64,000 nt of DNA from Tamarix chinensis (lineage: Eukaryota; Streptophyta; Magnoliopsida; Caryophyllales; Tamaricaceae). Under the pieces are notes generated by a model. It made no database searches, was not told the origin of the DNA, and saw only the letters and a program-made list of their open reading frames with translations. The position numbers and the translations under genes were made by a program. The stretch is taken from the NCBI GenBank assembly GCA_030549775.1, contig CM060175.1:44207415-44271414 (forward strand). Reading direction: 5' to 3'. Positions 45,713 to 57,643 of the stretch are shown here, piece by piece. Each line of letters opens with the position of its first letter. The stretch's first letter is position 1.

Positions 45713-46369
45713 ACTCTTATCCTCCATGCATTTCACTTTCTTTTACCAAAATTCATCTAAGTTTTGCATTCTCTTCTCTTCTTCCACACTTCGACCACTT
45801 GCCAAATTTTTTTGCGTACTCTCTTGATCCTACATCTAGCTCTATCTTGTTTTAATTGTTAAGCAAGGTAGAGTTAGATTTTTGGAAAAGATTAAGTGTT
45901 CTAGTTGAGTTTTTCCCTATTTTCATCCTAGTGGTATGTTCTTCTCCCTTTCTATTTTTCTCGAAATTTTATGAAGTTTTGGTATAATACCTGAGTTAAG
46001 ATTTCGGTTCTTATGATTTTCACAGACTTGGAAATTCTATTTTAAGGTAGTTTAGCCAGCATCAAGTAAGTAATTCTTTCTCCTAAAATGTTAGTATGTA
46101 TTCTTGCATGAAAGGTGATGTCTTCTTTGGATTATACATGTTGGTATGAAGAAGTGCAGTTGTATACATGATTTACATATTTAAATGACATAAATTAAGA
46201 AAAGAGCATGCAAATGGAGAAAATAGGCTATTCTAATGTTATAGTAAGAAATGTATGATAATATGATTAGAAATATATAGGTTGACGTTGATAAATGTTC
46301 TAATGTGAGTAGAAAAGTTTTTCAATAAAGAGTTTGTATGAACTTTGTGAATTGATGTTGTGTTAGGGT

Positions 46370-46650
46370 AAACTGATCAACTGATTAGGTTAAACTGATC
46401 AATTGGTTCCTATAATAGTCAACTGATTGACCCAACCCACCGACTGATTCTCCTAAAGAGACCTTAGTCTTGCTTTCTACTTAAATTAGTTGGTTTGGAA
46501 AAACAGATCGACTGGTCTAAGAATAGTCAACCAGTTTACCCAACCAATCAACTGGTTTGAAGGAAGCATGGTCTAGTTAACTTGAAATAATCGACTAGTC
46601 GACCCAAACCAATCAACAGGTTGGTGCAACCGAATGACTGGTTTAGCTGG
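46370..46650 (+). repeat. Degenerate CGACTGGTTxxxCCAACC phrase repeat
   Basis: Repeated, partly palindromic phrases such as aaactgatcaattggttcc, gtcaactgattgacccaacc and caaccaatcaactggttt, roughly every 20-35 bp. Similar phrases occur at 45165-45260, 57865-57960, 59100-59250 and 10600-10730, so they mark B-type LTRs. Function is unknown. Confidence 0.65.
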
Positions 46651-47145
46651 TTTTCATGATTTTTTGGTTTGTGGTTTGGTTATGTTTATAGGTTATGTTT
46701 GGGACTATATCATGATCATTAATGGGATGAAATAATGATTTTAATATGAATTATTTGTCTAATTAAGGAATTAAAATGGATCATATTTTATAACATACAT
46801 TATGAATACTATAAAGGCTAAAGGTGTAATTCACTTGTAATTAGTGATAAAATGGAAATAAGAGTAATGGAAATCAATAAGGTCTTGAATTAAACCCTAT
46901 GAGGGACATAGTCCCATTAGCCAGGGATAAATAGTAAACCCGCATGGTTAGGGAAAATAGAAATAAAAAGGATCAACACGGTTTAGTATGAGATTCACCT
47001 TGTTTATTTGTATAGGCCTTTCATGACCACCCATCCTTATAAATAAAATACTAATCTAACACTCCAAAACATACTACTAAAAAATTTTGATTTATTTAGA
47101 AATTAGCAGAAGCAAAAATCGCAAATTTTGGGGATGTTACCGCCA

Positions 47146-47191
47146 CATTGAGTACCAAATCATTTTCTATCTACCATTCTAGTATGAAGTG
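47146..47191 (-). other. U5-like inverted repeat, diverged
   Basis: Arms 47146-47158 and 47179-47191 lie 91 bp inside the LTR 3' end at the homologous place, but only about 9 of 13 positions pair. This is the weakest copy. Confidence 0.5.
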
Positions 47192-47807
47192 TTGAGGCTA
47201 AAAAGATCAAAAGATAATTTACTCAAATTTAGACTTTCTCTAAATCAAAGTAGCACAATAAACTCTTTAGAATAAAATCCACTATTAGTGGTTACAATAA
47301 GAATAGATCATTTTAACAAGGAAATAAAAAGGTAAAAGAGAAATCCATGAATCACTCCCAAACAATCCTTACGCTCTTTCCTGATATTAACTTGAATAGC
47401 ACTTGCAATAGACCTACAATGGACACTGCTTATTTAATAGGCAGGGGCCCATAAATGAGACCCTTCAGTACTATGGTACTAAATAACTCTTTATACTAGA
47501 CTAAAAGGCAGGGCTCGTATGCAACACATGATACGTAAATGATATAAAATGATAACATGCGTAGGGCACCGAGATAACCACGATCAACACCATAACTAAT
47601 ACACAAGGAAACACCACATACAATAAGAGATGCATAACATGAATCCATGTACTTAGCAATTCCATCATCTAACCAAGCGGGGATAGGCATAGAAGCCAAA
47701 CTTATACCATATCAATAGATCATAATGTGAAATCAATACTTTTAGTCTCAAATCATTATTCAATCATCATCTCTCAAATTATATCCATGTGAGTGCGGGA
47801 ACCCTAC

Positions 47808-48150
47808 TATTATATTTGGTGGACTGGAATACACTTCAAGGTAGAATGCACATGACCACTATTATTCATCATTGGAACAGTCTTCAGGGCACCCTTCACC
47901 TGGCCATTATTGTTTGCCAGTGGACCAGTCTAACCCTGACTCAAATGGTGTTCAACTATAAGTAATTAGTGTCTTCCCATACTTTATTAACATCTAATGT
48001 TTGGTTTATTGAGCTCAGGATCCTCCACTATTATAGTCGGTGGACCAAAAATACTTCAAGGAAAAACGCACATTACCACTATTATTCATTGGTGGACCAG
48101 TCTCTAGGGAGTCTTACACCTAGCTACTATTATTCACTGGTGCACCAATC
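47808..48150 (-). repeat. ACTATTATA / GGTGGACC module array, diverged
   Basis: About six modules such as ctactattatatttggtgg, cactattattcattggtgg and ccactattatagtcggtgg. They are homologous to 2048-2431 but with the CCGG core mostly decayed. Confidence 0.65.
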
Positions 48151-48569
48151 TAGGCCCAGCTCAATACTCTTTCACTTTACATAATTAGTACTTTATTCAT
48201 GTCTTATTCAATAGGCCTATTTAATCAATTGTAGGGAAGGAGAAATGTTATGAATCCAGAGACACAAGGACACACTAGCCATGGAATCAAGCATTCTATA
48301 TCAAGGATAAGGGCATACACAAAACCCTAATACGTACTTCAAACATATCTAAAATAGATTTCTATGCATACTTACCAACAAGGCACCTCTTACATAATTA
48401 TAATATAAACACCACATCACACCCTTAATTATCCATCCAACTCTAGGTTATGCCATATTCTTGTGATACTCACTTGTGACACCCATTGACTTATCAAATA
48501 CCCTTATCTTATTATTCAATGTTGCTTATATCTTATTAAGAAGACTTATTTAACCCATAAACATGTTAT

Positions 48570-49690
48570 ATGCAAGTTACTAAATTACTCCCATCATCCC
48601 TACAAATCACTAAGATATCCTTTATTTGTAAAATTACCAACTCACCCCTTTTTTTTGCTGAATTACCAAATTACCCTTCATGTTGCATAATTACCAAAAT
48701 ATCCCTTGCATGTGTTAGACTACCAAATTATCCTCCATACTTATTAAATCACCAACTTTACCCCTCATACTTGTTAAGTTACCAATTTACCCTTCCACTT
48801 AGTTAAATTACCATATTACCCTTTATACTTATTTAACTTACCAAATTGCCTCTTAGGCTTATTAAGTTACCAAATCACCCTTCACACCTGTTACATTTAC
48901 CAGATTGCCTATTTGGTTAGTTAAATTACCAAATTTCCCTTCTTATCTATTAGAATTATCAAATTATCCTTTTGGTTGGTTAAATTACCAAATTGTCCTT
49001 TTCGTTGATTAAATTACCAAATTACCCTTCTTAGTTATTATAATTACCATTTTAACCCTTTACTTGTAAAATTACCAAATTACCATTTCTTTACACCAAT
49101 TTTATTTCTTTAAACCAATTCACCATTTTAACCCTTTACTTGTAAAATTACCAAATTACCATTTCTTTACACCAATTTACCAGCATACCATTTCTTTAAA
49201 CCAAATCACCAAAATACCCTTCTCCTTTATTAAATCACCATTTTACACCTTTACTTTTACAAAATTACCAAAATACCCTTTCTTTTATGCCAAATTACTA
49301 AAATACCCATCTCCTTTATATAATCACCATTTTATCCCATAACTTTACAAAATTATCAAAATTTCCTTCCTTTATGCTAAATTACTAAATTACCCTTCTG
49401 CTTTATTAAATCACTATTTTACCCCTTTACCTTATAAAATTACTAAAATACCCTTCCTTTATGCTAAATTACCAAAATACCCTTTTTCTTTATTAAACCA
49501 CCAATTTACCCCTTTACCTTGACAACATTACCAAAATACCCTTCCTTTTAATGAATTTACCAAAATACCATCATACTCAAAAAATTGCCAAGTTATCCCC
49601 TTTTCCATGTAAAATTACTAAAGTACCCTCTTTACTTATCTATTTACCATTTTACCCATTTACTCCTATAAATTACCATTTTACCCTTAT
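48570..49690 (-). repeat. Degenerate AATTACC-type array in LTR
   Basis: Short units such as aaattaccaaattaccctt and aaattaccaaaataccctt, spaced about 20-45 bp. It includes an exact ~55-bp direct repeat (caccattttaaccctttact and onwards, near 49045 and 49122). It corresponds to 3110-4490. Confidence 0.8.
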
Positions 49691-51637
49691 TATATAAATT
49701 TTACTAAAATAACCTCAATACATAAAATATTAATATTCATGCTTCATACACATCATTCAACACTTATTTAGGTCACATCTTTTGCACAAGCATATTTACC
49801 AAAATATCCCTAGGGCTCATATTAACATTATCTAAGCAACAAATGGCTACATTAGCTTATCATATCAAACATATGTATTTAATGTTATCATTAACAACAA
49901 GGCTCTTTCTTTAAACATTATTTCTACACATGACACATAAATTAACATGCTTTTTTTATTAACCAACATACGATACAAAATATATTATACTTAACAACAT
50001 AAATCATGCATATAAATCATATTAAAAATCCAAATGTGTTAGCATACGTATATCCACACATTGTATAATGGTTACCTTATTTTTAGTAAAAATTAAACCT
50101 TACCAGTACCCTAGTTAAAGGCTTAAACTTTGATTAGTAAAAATCAATACCTAAAAATAATATCAAAATGTAGCATGTTAAAATTAGAAAAATAAAGAAT
50201 AAATTTATCAAACACTTAACTAAATACATACTAGTATTAAATATGGTTATACCTTAAGATTAACCCAAAGATGGCTCAAATGAATGTAAAACTCACCCTA
50301 CATGAGCAGCGTGAGCTACATGTAGGAATGAAAGGGAGAAGGGGGAAGAAGGGATGGGGTATCTCAAGTTGGGGTTTTGGGGGTGAGGTGAAGGGCTTAT
50401 GGAGGGGAGTTAGGGAAGTGGTTGGGTGCAGGGAGGGAGTAGAGGTGTAGGTGGTGGTTGGGGGTCTGTGATTGGCGACTTAGGGTGGTAGTGACGGTGG
50501 CTGCAAGGCTTGGAAAGTAGGGCAAAGATTGGGCAAAGGAGAAGTAAGAAGGGGGAGAAGAGGGGAAGGGAGGAGTTGTAGGGCTGGGTTTCGATTAAGG
50601 GAGGCAAGGAGGTGGTAGGGGAGGTTCCAGGGAGTGGATTAGTGGTTGTGGAGGCGGCGGAAGAGAAAGGAGGGTGGCAAACGGTGGTGGTATAGGGTGG
50701 AGGCCAAGAAGGGGGAAATAAAAATAAGGGAGGAGAAAGGTGGTTGTTGGGGTGTGTAGGGGTGACAGTGTGGTGCAAGGAGGTTGGAGGGGGTGTTAGA
50801 AAGTGGACGTGTTAGTTGGTTGGGATACAATAGTAGCGGTTAGAGGTGGTGAAGTGAAAACAGGGGAGGAGGAGAAGAGGAGAAGAAGGGAGAAAAAGGA
50901 GAGGTCTATAGAGAATGGGAGGCTTGAAAAAATGGTAGAGAAGGGAAGATAAGGAGAAGAAAAGGAAGAGTGAGAGAGGGTAGGTATGGTTGGTTAGGTA
51001 GTTGTAGGGGGTGGCACATAGGGTGGCAAGAAGAAGAAGGAAAAAGGAGGGCATATGGGGAAGGGCTGTAGAAGCGTGTTTGGTCCAAAAATAGGAGGAG
51101 AGGGATGGGGGAGAGCAAGGATGAAATGGCAGGTTGTAGGGGTTGTGGTTATAGGCTATATAGGTGGTGGCAAGGAGGAGTTTTAGGTAGGTGTCTGGTG
51201 GTCGAAGGGCAAGGAATGAAGAAAGAAGAAGAAGAAGAAGAAGAAGAAGAAGAAGAAGAAGAAAAAAGGAGAGGCAAGCCGACGAGGTGAGGGAAGAAAG
51301 AATGGGAAGCAGGCCGGCCCGCGTGCGAGGGAGATGGGAGAAAAAAAAAGATGCTAGGCTAACCGTGGAAGGAAAGGAAAGAATAGAAAGGCATGCGAGC
51401 TAGGGCTACAAGAAGGGAAGGAGGAAAAGGAGTGGGATAATGGCCTAGTGTGAGGGGGAGAAGGGTCATAGGCCAGGCAGCTCGGAGAGGGAGAAAACAA
51501 GAAAGAAAAAAGAGGGAAAAGATAAGGAAGAAAAACGAGAAAGAAAAGGAAAAAAGGAAATAAAATAAAATAATTTTTAAAATAATGGCATTTAATATTT
51601 TTGATAAATAAATTAATTTAATAGTTTAATTTATTAG

Positions 51638-51673
<36 letters not shown>

Positions 51674-53087
51674 TAGTTTAAAAAGGGTAATATTAGTAAA
51701 ATATTGGTTTGTTGTATTACTTAAATAAAATATGCATGATAAAATAACAAAATATTTATTTTAATTTATTAAATATTTATATCCATTTCTACACACTCAA
51801 AAATCCACAAAATAATTAAATTAAATAAATTTAAAAGTTAAATTATCCTAAATAAGGGTTATTTATTAACTTATAAGTTTTAATTTGGGGGGGGGGGTAT
51901 TACAATTAATCACTTAAAGTGAAATAAAGTCGAGTTGAGTATGAATCTGGGTTACTCAATCCTCAATTAGCTACCGAGGATTAGTCTACATTCGAGCTTT
52001 GTCTTCGGCGGAGATCCTGAGAGGTCCCAATTCCTTACCTACTCTAGACACAAATTATATACTAGAGGGTATCAATATTAAAGGGTCTAGTTACCTAGGT
52101 TGTTAGCTTCAGCCTAGACTTATGTCCATTGTGATGATTGGCTTTGTCCTAGACATATGTCCACTTGGTGATTGGCTTTGACCTTGACTTTATGTCCCTT
52201 CTTGGATAGGCTCATGGTATATGAGGTCATGGGGTGGGGTGGTGCACAACCCATTGATGATAATAAAATATGGTTATTAATTAATTGATCCAATATAAAT
52301 GATGACTAAGAGAATCGCTAATATTTGGTAATAATGGAAGTAATGGTATGATTTGTCAAAAATAAGTAAAGCTAGTTATTACACTTGGCTAATGGTGGAC
52401 CTATCTAATTGATTATGAAATGAATATTGATGGGTTAACTTACATATATCTTATAGGGATGAACTAATGGTATAACTTGAGCATTTGGTTAATTAGGATA
52501 AACCCTTGAGGTTGTTTATTTCTCCTTACCATTAAGGGTGTATATACTTATATGAAAAGGTGGTGAGTGCATGTATAAATTATTATACTTGTTGGATTTA
52601 TACATAACGATATAAGCTCATGTAGTTTTATCTTTATGTATACATGTGGTCTTTATCATGCCTTATACTATAATCTATATTTATGTGTGATAAAATGGTA
52701 TACTTATGTACACTAAGGGATCAACTCAGATGAATTAGTACGTAGTGTATTGATGTGTCTATTTGCTCGGTCACCTACTCATCCTTATAAGCAGATGACC
52801 TACTATAGGTTCCTGGAGATGAGGAGTAAAGGGCCTACCTTAGATGGGTCGTGTCTTGTTAGCGAGGACATCCGAAAGTTCTTGATAGGGTATATGGAGG
52901 ACCACATTATTATTTGGGCCTCATGTCCCAACCCATGTTTTTATAATTTCGTACTTCAATGTGTATTCTGTAACAATTTGAACAAAACTCATTAGGGTCG
53001 TTTGTTGCAAACATTTTGGAATTGTTTCAACTAAATTATTATTTACGCACTATGTTATTTTATTTATTTATTTTTTAGCATTTTATC

Positions 53088-53124
53088 TGATATGGGATAG
53101 GTGGTGGACTTATAACCTATATTA
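53088..53124 (+). other. U5-like inverted repeat of B-type LTR
   Basis: Arms TGATATGGGATAG (53088-53100) and ATAACCTATATTA (53112-53124) pair at 11 of 13 positions as RNA, 135 bp before the LTR end. Two better-paired copies lie at 9163-9199 and 10427-10463. The stem sequence is unrelated to the A-type stem, but the position is similar. Confidence 0.6.
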
Positions 53125-53262
53125 GGTACGGCTATAAAACCCTATTGTTCAAAAGGGTTTTCTTCTTCCGCAACATGTTTTTAACAAAAAAAATTGGTAG
53201 TATCAAGGCTTTTTTCTTAAAAGCATATCACTTTCATCGATAACTAAGCTAATACCACAGGT

Positions 53263-53274
53263 TGGTATCAGAGA
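53263..53274 (+). other. Element B primer binding site
   Basis: TGGTATCAGAGA, 3 bp after the LTR end, a near-perfect initiator Met-tRNA type site. Confidence 0.85.
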
Positions 53275-53529
53275 TTTTATTTAAATTTCATACTTTCAAA
53301 AATTTTTAGATTGATACCATAAGATTTTTACTAAGGACTTTATACACTATAAATGACCTAAATTGAATGTCTCTTCTCAAATTTTCAATATACTTTGATT
53401 ATTTTATTCTTGGATGTCTGTGAGTGAGAATTGGGTTAGGAATGTGTTGTAGTTAGCTTGTGTTTGTTTGTGTGAGGCTTAGTACTCGATGGCCTAAACT
53501 TTAGCCTAACTTCTTTTAGTCTTTAAGAC

Positions 53530-53742
53530 GTGATATCCGCTAACCACCTCTACAAAAGTATTGAAGCCTTCATGGAGATTGTCAGAGCATATATGGAGGG
53601 CTAGATCCGAGCATTTCAACCTCCACCAGTGCCTAGAGAACACACTTAGGAGGACCCCGACATTATAGAATGATGGGTCCATGATATGGAGAAGACTTTC
53701 ACAAACTGTGGTTGTCTAGGAGACAAAAGAGTTGATGTGGTC
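53530..53742 (+). pseudogene. gag: Element B gag, N-terminal fragment
   Basis: One frame reads EDPDIIE, a stop, WVHDMEKTFTNCGCLGDKRVDVVY, matching the first conserved Gag segment also seen in element A (WIYDMD). It breaks off at 53743, where an LTR start-like sequence begins. The upstream N-terminus is poorly preserved and no start codon can be chosen. Confidence 0.7.
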
Positions 53743-54220
53743 TATAATACCCCAAAAACCTTAATTTAGGAATTAATAATAAAATAGGGATTAGTAGGTG
53801 AGATCAATTAAATATAACATTTTTAATGAAATAATGTTATTATAATAAAAGTAATTAAGATAATAAAAAAAATAGGATAATAATATAGGAATTAAATTAT
53901 TGGGGTTTAGGGTAATTTGATAACTAAAATGGATTTTAAGAAAATTTAACCATAAATTCTAAAAAAATATAAAAAAAAAATTAATTATTTATTTTTACTA
54001 ATTTTATTATTTTTAAAAAGTTAAAAAACTCCCAAATACCCTAACCTCATCATTTTTCCTTTTCCCTTTTTCCCCCATTTTCTCTCTCTCTTCCTTTTCT
54101 TTTTCTTTCTTCCTTTTTCTTCTTTTCCTTTCTTTTTCTTCTTCCTTGCTGGTTTGGGGTCATCTCCCCCTACCTCCTCTCCTTCTTTCCCCATCGCGTG
54201 ACTCAGCACTCACCCGATTC
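53743..54220 (+). mobile_element. A-type LTR 5' fragment replacing middle of gag
   Basis: Starts tataataccccaaaaacc (from TGTAATACCCC) and follows the 5' end of long LTRs: AT-rich with attaat/aattaaat words, then a cccttttccctttttc pyrimidine run and ttccttgctggtttggggtc, compare 13692-14110 and 26947-27330. The right edge is approximate. No matching terminus or duplication is seen, and about 100 or more codons of gag are missing across it. It therefore looks like an insertion followed by deletion. Confidence 0.6.
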
Positions 54221-54850
54221 TTCCCTTTGAATGTTGGGTCAGTAGTGGCAGTATCTAAAGGAGTTAGACTAGATCTTAGAGCACAATATCTAATCAACAA
54301 CCATAGCCTCAAATATCGAAAGTTCATCCATCGCTAGCTAGTGATATTAGTCCAGCAAATTAGCCCAAAGGTTCGAGGCCTTGCCCTTTTTTAGTAAGGG
54401 TAAGGATCAGCTAGCACCACAAGAGCCTCGTTTTCATGACGCCTAAACATGATGAGTCATGTAGAAGCACAATGCCAAGCCAATGTGGCGACCAGTATGC
54501 TCACTATCTCTACTCTTTCTTCTTGTGTATTGTTTGACTCTAATGCTTTGCATTATTTTGTAGCATCTGCTTTCATAACTATATTTGCCTTATCTCTTGC
54601 TAATAATATCTCCACTTTTGTTGGTTTAACTTAGGGGGATAGGATTGCATGCTCTAAGTGGTATTAAGGTATTATGATGGTAGTAGAATGGAATGAGTTT
54701 CTGTTGGATCTCATAGAGTTGGAAGTGTAGGAATTTGACGTAATTGTCAAAATAGATATGCTAGGAAAGTACCCAGCATTAATTGACTCTACACAAGAAT
54801 ACGTGGTTCTACAAGGACCAAAGGGTACTAGGGTCTCATACCGAAAGTGT
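54221..54850 (+). pseudogene. Element B gag C-terminal part and protease, decayed
   Basis: Gag resumes with SKGVRLDLRAQYLINNHSLKYRKFIHR (54257-54337), the segment following the capsid in this family. The protease follows: LSSCVLFDSNALHYFVASAF (54506-54575), with the catalytic Asp codon kept but DSG changed to DSN. After a stop come VEWNEFLLDLIELEV, a stop, and EFDVIVKIDMLGKYPALID (54730-54787), the second conserved protease block. A zinc knuckle is not recognisable. Inactive. Confidence 0.78.
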
Positions 54851-56330
54851 GAACCTAAACCCTCTACAAAGATTGTGTCATCAATTATCTTGAGTAACCT
54901 CGTACGTAAGCTTTATCCACTCTACTTGTGTAGTGTTAGAGATACCTCAGAAACGAAAATCCCATTGGAGCTGATTTTGGTAGTTTGTGAGTTTCTTGCC
55001 ACTTTCCTTGAGGAGATCCCAATAATGCCGCTAATTTAAGAAGTTGAGTTCATCGTGAATGTTTTACCAGGCATAGAGCCAGTATCTAAGACTTCATACC
55101 GGATGGTACCCATGAAAGAACTATTAGAGAAAGGTTACATCAGTCCAAGTATATCGCCAAGGGGAGTGCCAATATTGTTCGTGAAGAAGAAGGATGGAAA
55201 CTTGATACTATATATCAACTATCAAGGATTGAACTAGATGACGATGAATAACCATTATCCTTTGCTAAGGATCAACAATCTGTTCGACCAACTCAAGAGA
55301 GCCATGGTGTTATCCAAGATCGATCTTCGATTAAGCAATCATTAGTTGAGGATAACATAGTGAGACAGTCCTAAGATTTCTTTTCGGATATGGTATAACC
55401 ATTATGAGTTCACAATAATTCCCTTCAGACTCACTAATGTGTCTGCAACTTCCATGTGCCTAATGAATCAGATCTTCCATCCTTTCTTGGACCAGTTCAT
55501 TGTGGTGTTCACCGACGACATTCTCATCTACTCTAGTGACTGAGAGATACATGAGCAATACCTAAGGTAGGCTTTGGCCTTGCTTAGATCACATCAACTG
55601 TATGCTAAGCTCTCGAAATGTGAGTTTTGGTTAGATTAAGTGGCCTTCCTTGGTCATGTGATTTCCAAAGATGGTGTGCAAGTGGATCCTGCCAAGATTC
55701 AAGCTATTTATGAATGGCCACCGCCCACTTCTATAAAGGAGGTGAGCAATTTCTAGGGTTGGTTAGTTATTACTATTGCTTCATATTAGAATTTTCTAAG
55801 ATTGCTTAATCATTAACCCAACTTTTGAAGAAGGCTACCCGATTTCAGTGAGATGAGAAGTGTGGTGAAGCCTTCAAGGAGTTGAAGAGGCATTTGACTT
55901 CACCTCTAGTGCTCACATTACTAAGTGAAACTAATGGATTTGAAGTGTATAATGATGCTTCCAAGCATGAGCTAGGTTGTATGTTGATGCAACATGGAAG
56001 AGTGGTGTCTAATTCCTCACAACAACTAAAGCCACATGAACAAAGCAATCCAACGCATGACTTAGAACTTGCTGTGATAGTGTTTGCTCTTAAGATATGG
56101 AGGCACTATCCCTATAGAGTTTAGTACAGTTTTTACACTAGCTATAAGAGCCTCAAGTATGTCTTCACTCAGTAGGAGTTGAACCTGCGACAACATCAGT
56201 GGTTAGAATTGGTTAAGGACAATGATTTAGAATTGACTTACCATGAGGGTAAAGCTAATGTGGTGGCAGATGTACTTAGCCGAAAGACATCGCATTTCTT
56301 GGACATGATCGTTTTATCATATCAACTGAG
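54851..56330 (+). pseudogene. pol: Element B reverse transcriptase and RNase H, decayed
   Basis: FLATFLEEIPIMPLI (54990-) precedes [38 protein letters not shown] (in one frame, 55088-55195), [19 protein letters not shown] and LSKIDLRL (55309-55332). A damaged stretch follows, then FTDDILIYS (55508-55535), where the catalytic pair of Asp remains but the expected Ile or Met before it is Thr. The connection is AKLSKCEFW, VAFLGHVISKDGVQVDPAKI. RNase H: FEVYNDASKHELGCML (55938-55985), where the first catalytic Asp is kept after a change of Ser to Asn, THDLELAVIVFALKIW and LTYHEGKANVVADVLSRK (56234-56287). Multiple stops and frameshifts. Confidence 0.88.
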
Positions 56331-57643
56331 TCAAGAGGTCAGGAAGATAGAGATCAAACATATCATGGTTGGAAGCCCAAAGGTAAGAATGAGTGCACTT
56401 ACCATCATACCCTTGATCTTTGAGGAGATCCAAGCTAACCAAGTGGGTGATGTCAAGCTCAAGATAATTCGAGCAGGTATTACAAAAGGTAGAGTCGAAA
56501 GATTATAGAACCATCATCATGATAGTATCAGGTATCGTGATAGATGTTGTGAACCACAAGATTGTGTGGAATTCAAGAAGAAGATCCTTAAGGAAGGATA
56601 TTGCACTCCTTATTCTGTTCACCCCAGAAGGGACAAGTTGTACAATGATCTGAAGAAGGTATATTGGTGGCTCCACATGAAGTAAGAAGTAGAAGAGTTT
56701 TTCACTCAATGTCTAACTTGTCAAAAGGTCAAGATCAAACACGAGAGATCGATAGGATTGGTACATCTATTGGAAGGTCTTGAGTTGAAGGGGAACAACA
56801 TATCAATGGACTGTATGGTTGGACTTCCAAGAACCCGTAGTGGATATGGTTCCATCTAGATTATTGTGGACTATTTAACTAAGTCAGTTGTGTTTATTAT
56901 GATGAACGAAATATAGAGCATGTAGCATCGAGTGATTAGCCAATGCCTATAGAAAGCATGTGGTGAGACTTCATGGAGTTCCTAAGGACATTGTGTCTAA
57001 TTGAGACTCCAAGTTCTTATCACACTTCTAATGGAAATTGTAAGGCATCTTTGGTACTCAATTGAAGATGAGTATAGCTTTTCAACTAGCTATGGATGGT
57101 CAAAGCAAGAGAACCATTTAGATCCTGGAAGACATGCTTCAATTGTGTGTGATAGATTTTGAGGGAAGTTGGGAAGATTATTTGGACTTGATCGAATTCA
57201 CCTATAATAATAGTTATCATGTCAGTATCAAGATGTCACCTTTTGCAGCCTTATATAGAAAGAAGTTTCATAGTCCCTTGTGTTGGAATGACATTAGCGA
57301 GACACTCATGTTACGACTTAAGATGATTAAGGAGATGACTAGGTAAATTCATTTGATTCAAGATTGGATGAGAGTTACACGGGATAGGTATATGGATCTA
57401 AAGAGTGTACTGATGGTTTTGAGTGTGTGACAAAGTCCTTTTAGGCTCTCTCTCACTAAGAGAGTCGTGAGATTTGGTAGAAATGGTTAGCTCAGTCCAA
57501 GGTAATCGGATCGTATGAGATTTTTGACCGTTTTAGTAAAGTCGCTTATCACTTAGCTTTACTAGTGGAGTTATCTCACATGCACAACGTCTTTTAAGTA
57601 TCACAACTATGGAAGTATGTAGCAGATCCTTCACACATTACTC
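56331..57643 (+). pseudogene. pol: Element B integrase, decayed and 3'-truncated
   Basis: Zinc-binding region near 56560-56735: EGYCTPYSVHP, RRDKLYNDLKKVYWWLHMK, a stop, FFTQCLTCQKVKIKHERS. The core has GNNISMDCMVGLPRTRSGYGS (first Asp, split by a stop just after), then FGTQLKMSIAFQLAMDGQSKRTI with stops before it, EDMLQLCVIDFEGSWEDYLDLIEFTYNNSYHVSIKMSPFAALY (57130-57260) and LCWNDISETL. The C-terminal part is frame-broken (SPFRLSLTKRVVRFGRNG near 57430-57488) and ends KYVADPSHITQ (~57612-57645). It joins the 3' LTR directly, so the chromodomain expected from element A is missing. Confidence 0.85.

Larger units (their letters stand above)
47055..51904 (-). mobile_element. Solo LTR (4850 bp) in element B 5' LTR
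   Basis: Begins tctaacactccaaaac (TG decayed to TC) and ends ggggggtattaca. Flanks are actaa (47050-47054) and attaa (51905-51909), one C-to-T apart. It has the same minus-strand order as 1374-6626: hairpin (47146-47191), modules (47808-48150), AATTACC array (48570-49690), a cctacatgagcagcgtgag landmark near 50297 and a GC-rich purine strand (50330-51560). It also contains a (TA)n run (51645-51670) and an 11-G run near 51887. No internal genes. Confidence 0.88.
44953..53259 (+). repeat. Element B 5' LTR, split by a solo LTR
   Basis: Starts tgtaataacccacac and ends gctaataccaca. The left part matches the 3' LTR 57644-59256 in order (ggatgagaaatt, the tcgact/actggt phrases, a TATA box, aggtgatgtctt). 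The right part (52010-53259) matches 8131-9295 and 9296-10570. Removing 47055-51904 plus one duplication gives about 3450 bp. Confidence 0.85.
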
